From NCBI GenBank assembly GCA_900552605.1, contig USAR01000094.1, forward strand, positions 1-6,091: a stretch of DNA of 6,091 bases. The letters are read 5' to 3'. A program made the translations under genes and the position numbers. How positions within the stretch are numbered: the stretch's first letter is position 1; each line of letters starts with the position of its first letter. Under the pieces are notes generated by a model that worked only from the letters and a program-made list of their open reading frames with translations, did no database searches and had not been told where the DNA came from. Shown here in pieces: positions 5,458 through 6,091 of the stretch. The DNA comes from an uncultured Oscillospiraceae bacterium (lineage in GTDB: Bacteria > Bacillota > Clostridia > Oscillospirales > Acutalibacteraceae).

Positions 5458-6091
5458 TTATGCAAGCCCGAAAAGAACTAACAGCATATCAATCAGCTTA
5501 ATGAAGATAAAGGGTGCTGCAAGACCGCCGAGACCGTAAATTAACAGGTTGCGCGACAAAAGCTTGCCCGCAGGAACTTCACGGTATTTTACGCCTTTGA
5601 GCGCCAGCGGAATCAGCGCAATAATAATCAGCGCATTGTAAATAATAGCTGATAAAACAGCGCTTTGCGGGGAGTGAAGTCCCATAATGTTGAGCGCCGC
5701 AAGCCCCGGATAAAGTCCCATAAACAAAGCGGGAATAATGGCAAAATACTTTGCAACATCGTTTGCGATGGAGAAGGTGGTCAGGCTGCCTCTTGTCATC
5801 AAAAGTTGTTTGCCGATGCGTACAATGTCAATAAGCTTTGTGGGTGACGAATCAAGGTCCACCATATTGCCTGCTTCCTTTGCCGCCTGTGTGCCTGTGT
5901 TCATGGCAACCGCCACATCAGCCTGTGCAAGTGCAGGTGCATCGTTCGTGCCGTCGCCCGTCATTGCCACAAGGTGTCCTTTACTCTGGAAATCCCGTAT
6001 CATTTGAAGCTTGCCTTCGGGCGTTGCTTCGGCAAGGAAATCATCCACGCCCGCTTCTGCCGCAATGGCGGCGGCGGTCATCGGGTTATCG
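5458..6091 (-). CDS. kdpB: KdpB, catalytic P-type ATPase subunit, C-terminal part (5' end outside window)
   Basis: ATP-hydrolysing subunit of the KdpFABC pump; only the last 210 complete codons are present, entering at the window edge with [14 protein letters not shown], part of the P-type GDNP motif. An internal ATG at 6081 is not the start. Numbering from that methionine: [10 protein letters not shown] (41-50) is the hinge motif of the P domain that binds Mg2+; [20 protein letters not shown] (63-82) leads into the membrane domain. [13 protein letters not shown] carries D108 and K111, which match the E. coli pair D583/K586 that couples ATP use to transport. [20 protein letters not shown] and IPLALKGV follow, then [10 protein letters not shown] and the final helix. 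The phosphorylated aspartate (DKTGT) lies outside the window. kdpA, and kdpF if present, are expected upstream. Confidence 0.97.
   Translation of the reverse strand, partial: DNPMTAAAIAAEAGVDDFLAEATPEGKLQMIRDFQSKGHLVAMTGDGTNDAPALAQADVAVAMNTGTQAAKEAGNMVDLDSSPTKLIDIVRIGKQLLMTRGSLTTFSIANDVAKYFAIIPALFMGLYPGLAALNIMGLHSPQSAVLSAIIYNALIIIALIPLALKGVKYREVPAGKLLSRNLLIYGLGGLAAPFIFIKLIDMLLVLFGLA

Overview
The window reads as a potassium-homeostasis locus from a low-to-mid-GC Firmicute, most likely a Clostridia-class anaerobe. This rests on strong AGGAGG-type ribosome sites, the single-RCK KtrA/KtrB type of transporter, and a KdpD with a candidate cyclic-di-AMP motif; the species cannot be named from the sequence. 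All six genes lie on the minus strand and read from high to low coordinates. Both ends of the window cut through genes.

In transcription order: the 3' end of kdpB (6091-5458) and complete kdpC (5445-4843) encode the catalytic and accessory subunits of the high-affinity KdpFABC K+ pump. A hairpin terminator (4806-4835) follows kdpC. The 149-base gap after kdpC also holds a promoter candidate, a tract resembling a KdpE site, and a long inverted repeat whose proximal arm covers the ribosome site of the next gene. Then come ktrB/trkH (4693-3353, K+ channel subunit) and ktrA/trkA (3340-2693, its cytosolic RCK gating subunit).

Next is an unusual 172-residue protein (2670-2152): one N-terminal membrane helix joined to a shortened LysR-type effector domain with no DNA-binding domain. 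A good extended -10 promoter overlaps its stop codon and probably drives a CorA-family cation channel gene (2101-1190) and then kdpD (1149 to beyond position 1), the K+ sensor kinase, of which only the N-terminal KdpD and universal-stress domains are visible.

The locus therefore places an ATP-driven K+ pump, a gated K+ channel, a divalent-cation-type channel, a sensor kinase and an unexplained membrane-tethered ligand-binding-like protein side by side. Candidate cyclic-di-AMP sites in KdpD (clear motif) and KtrA (weaker) suggest that the second messenger could control both expression and activity. The most novel items are the membrane-anchored LysR-like protein and the ribosome-site-covering repeat upstream of ktrB. 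No stretch above 300 bases lacks a gene, and no RNA genes, insertion sequences or CRISPR arrays were seen.
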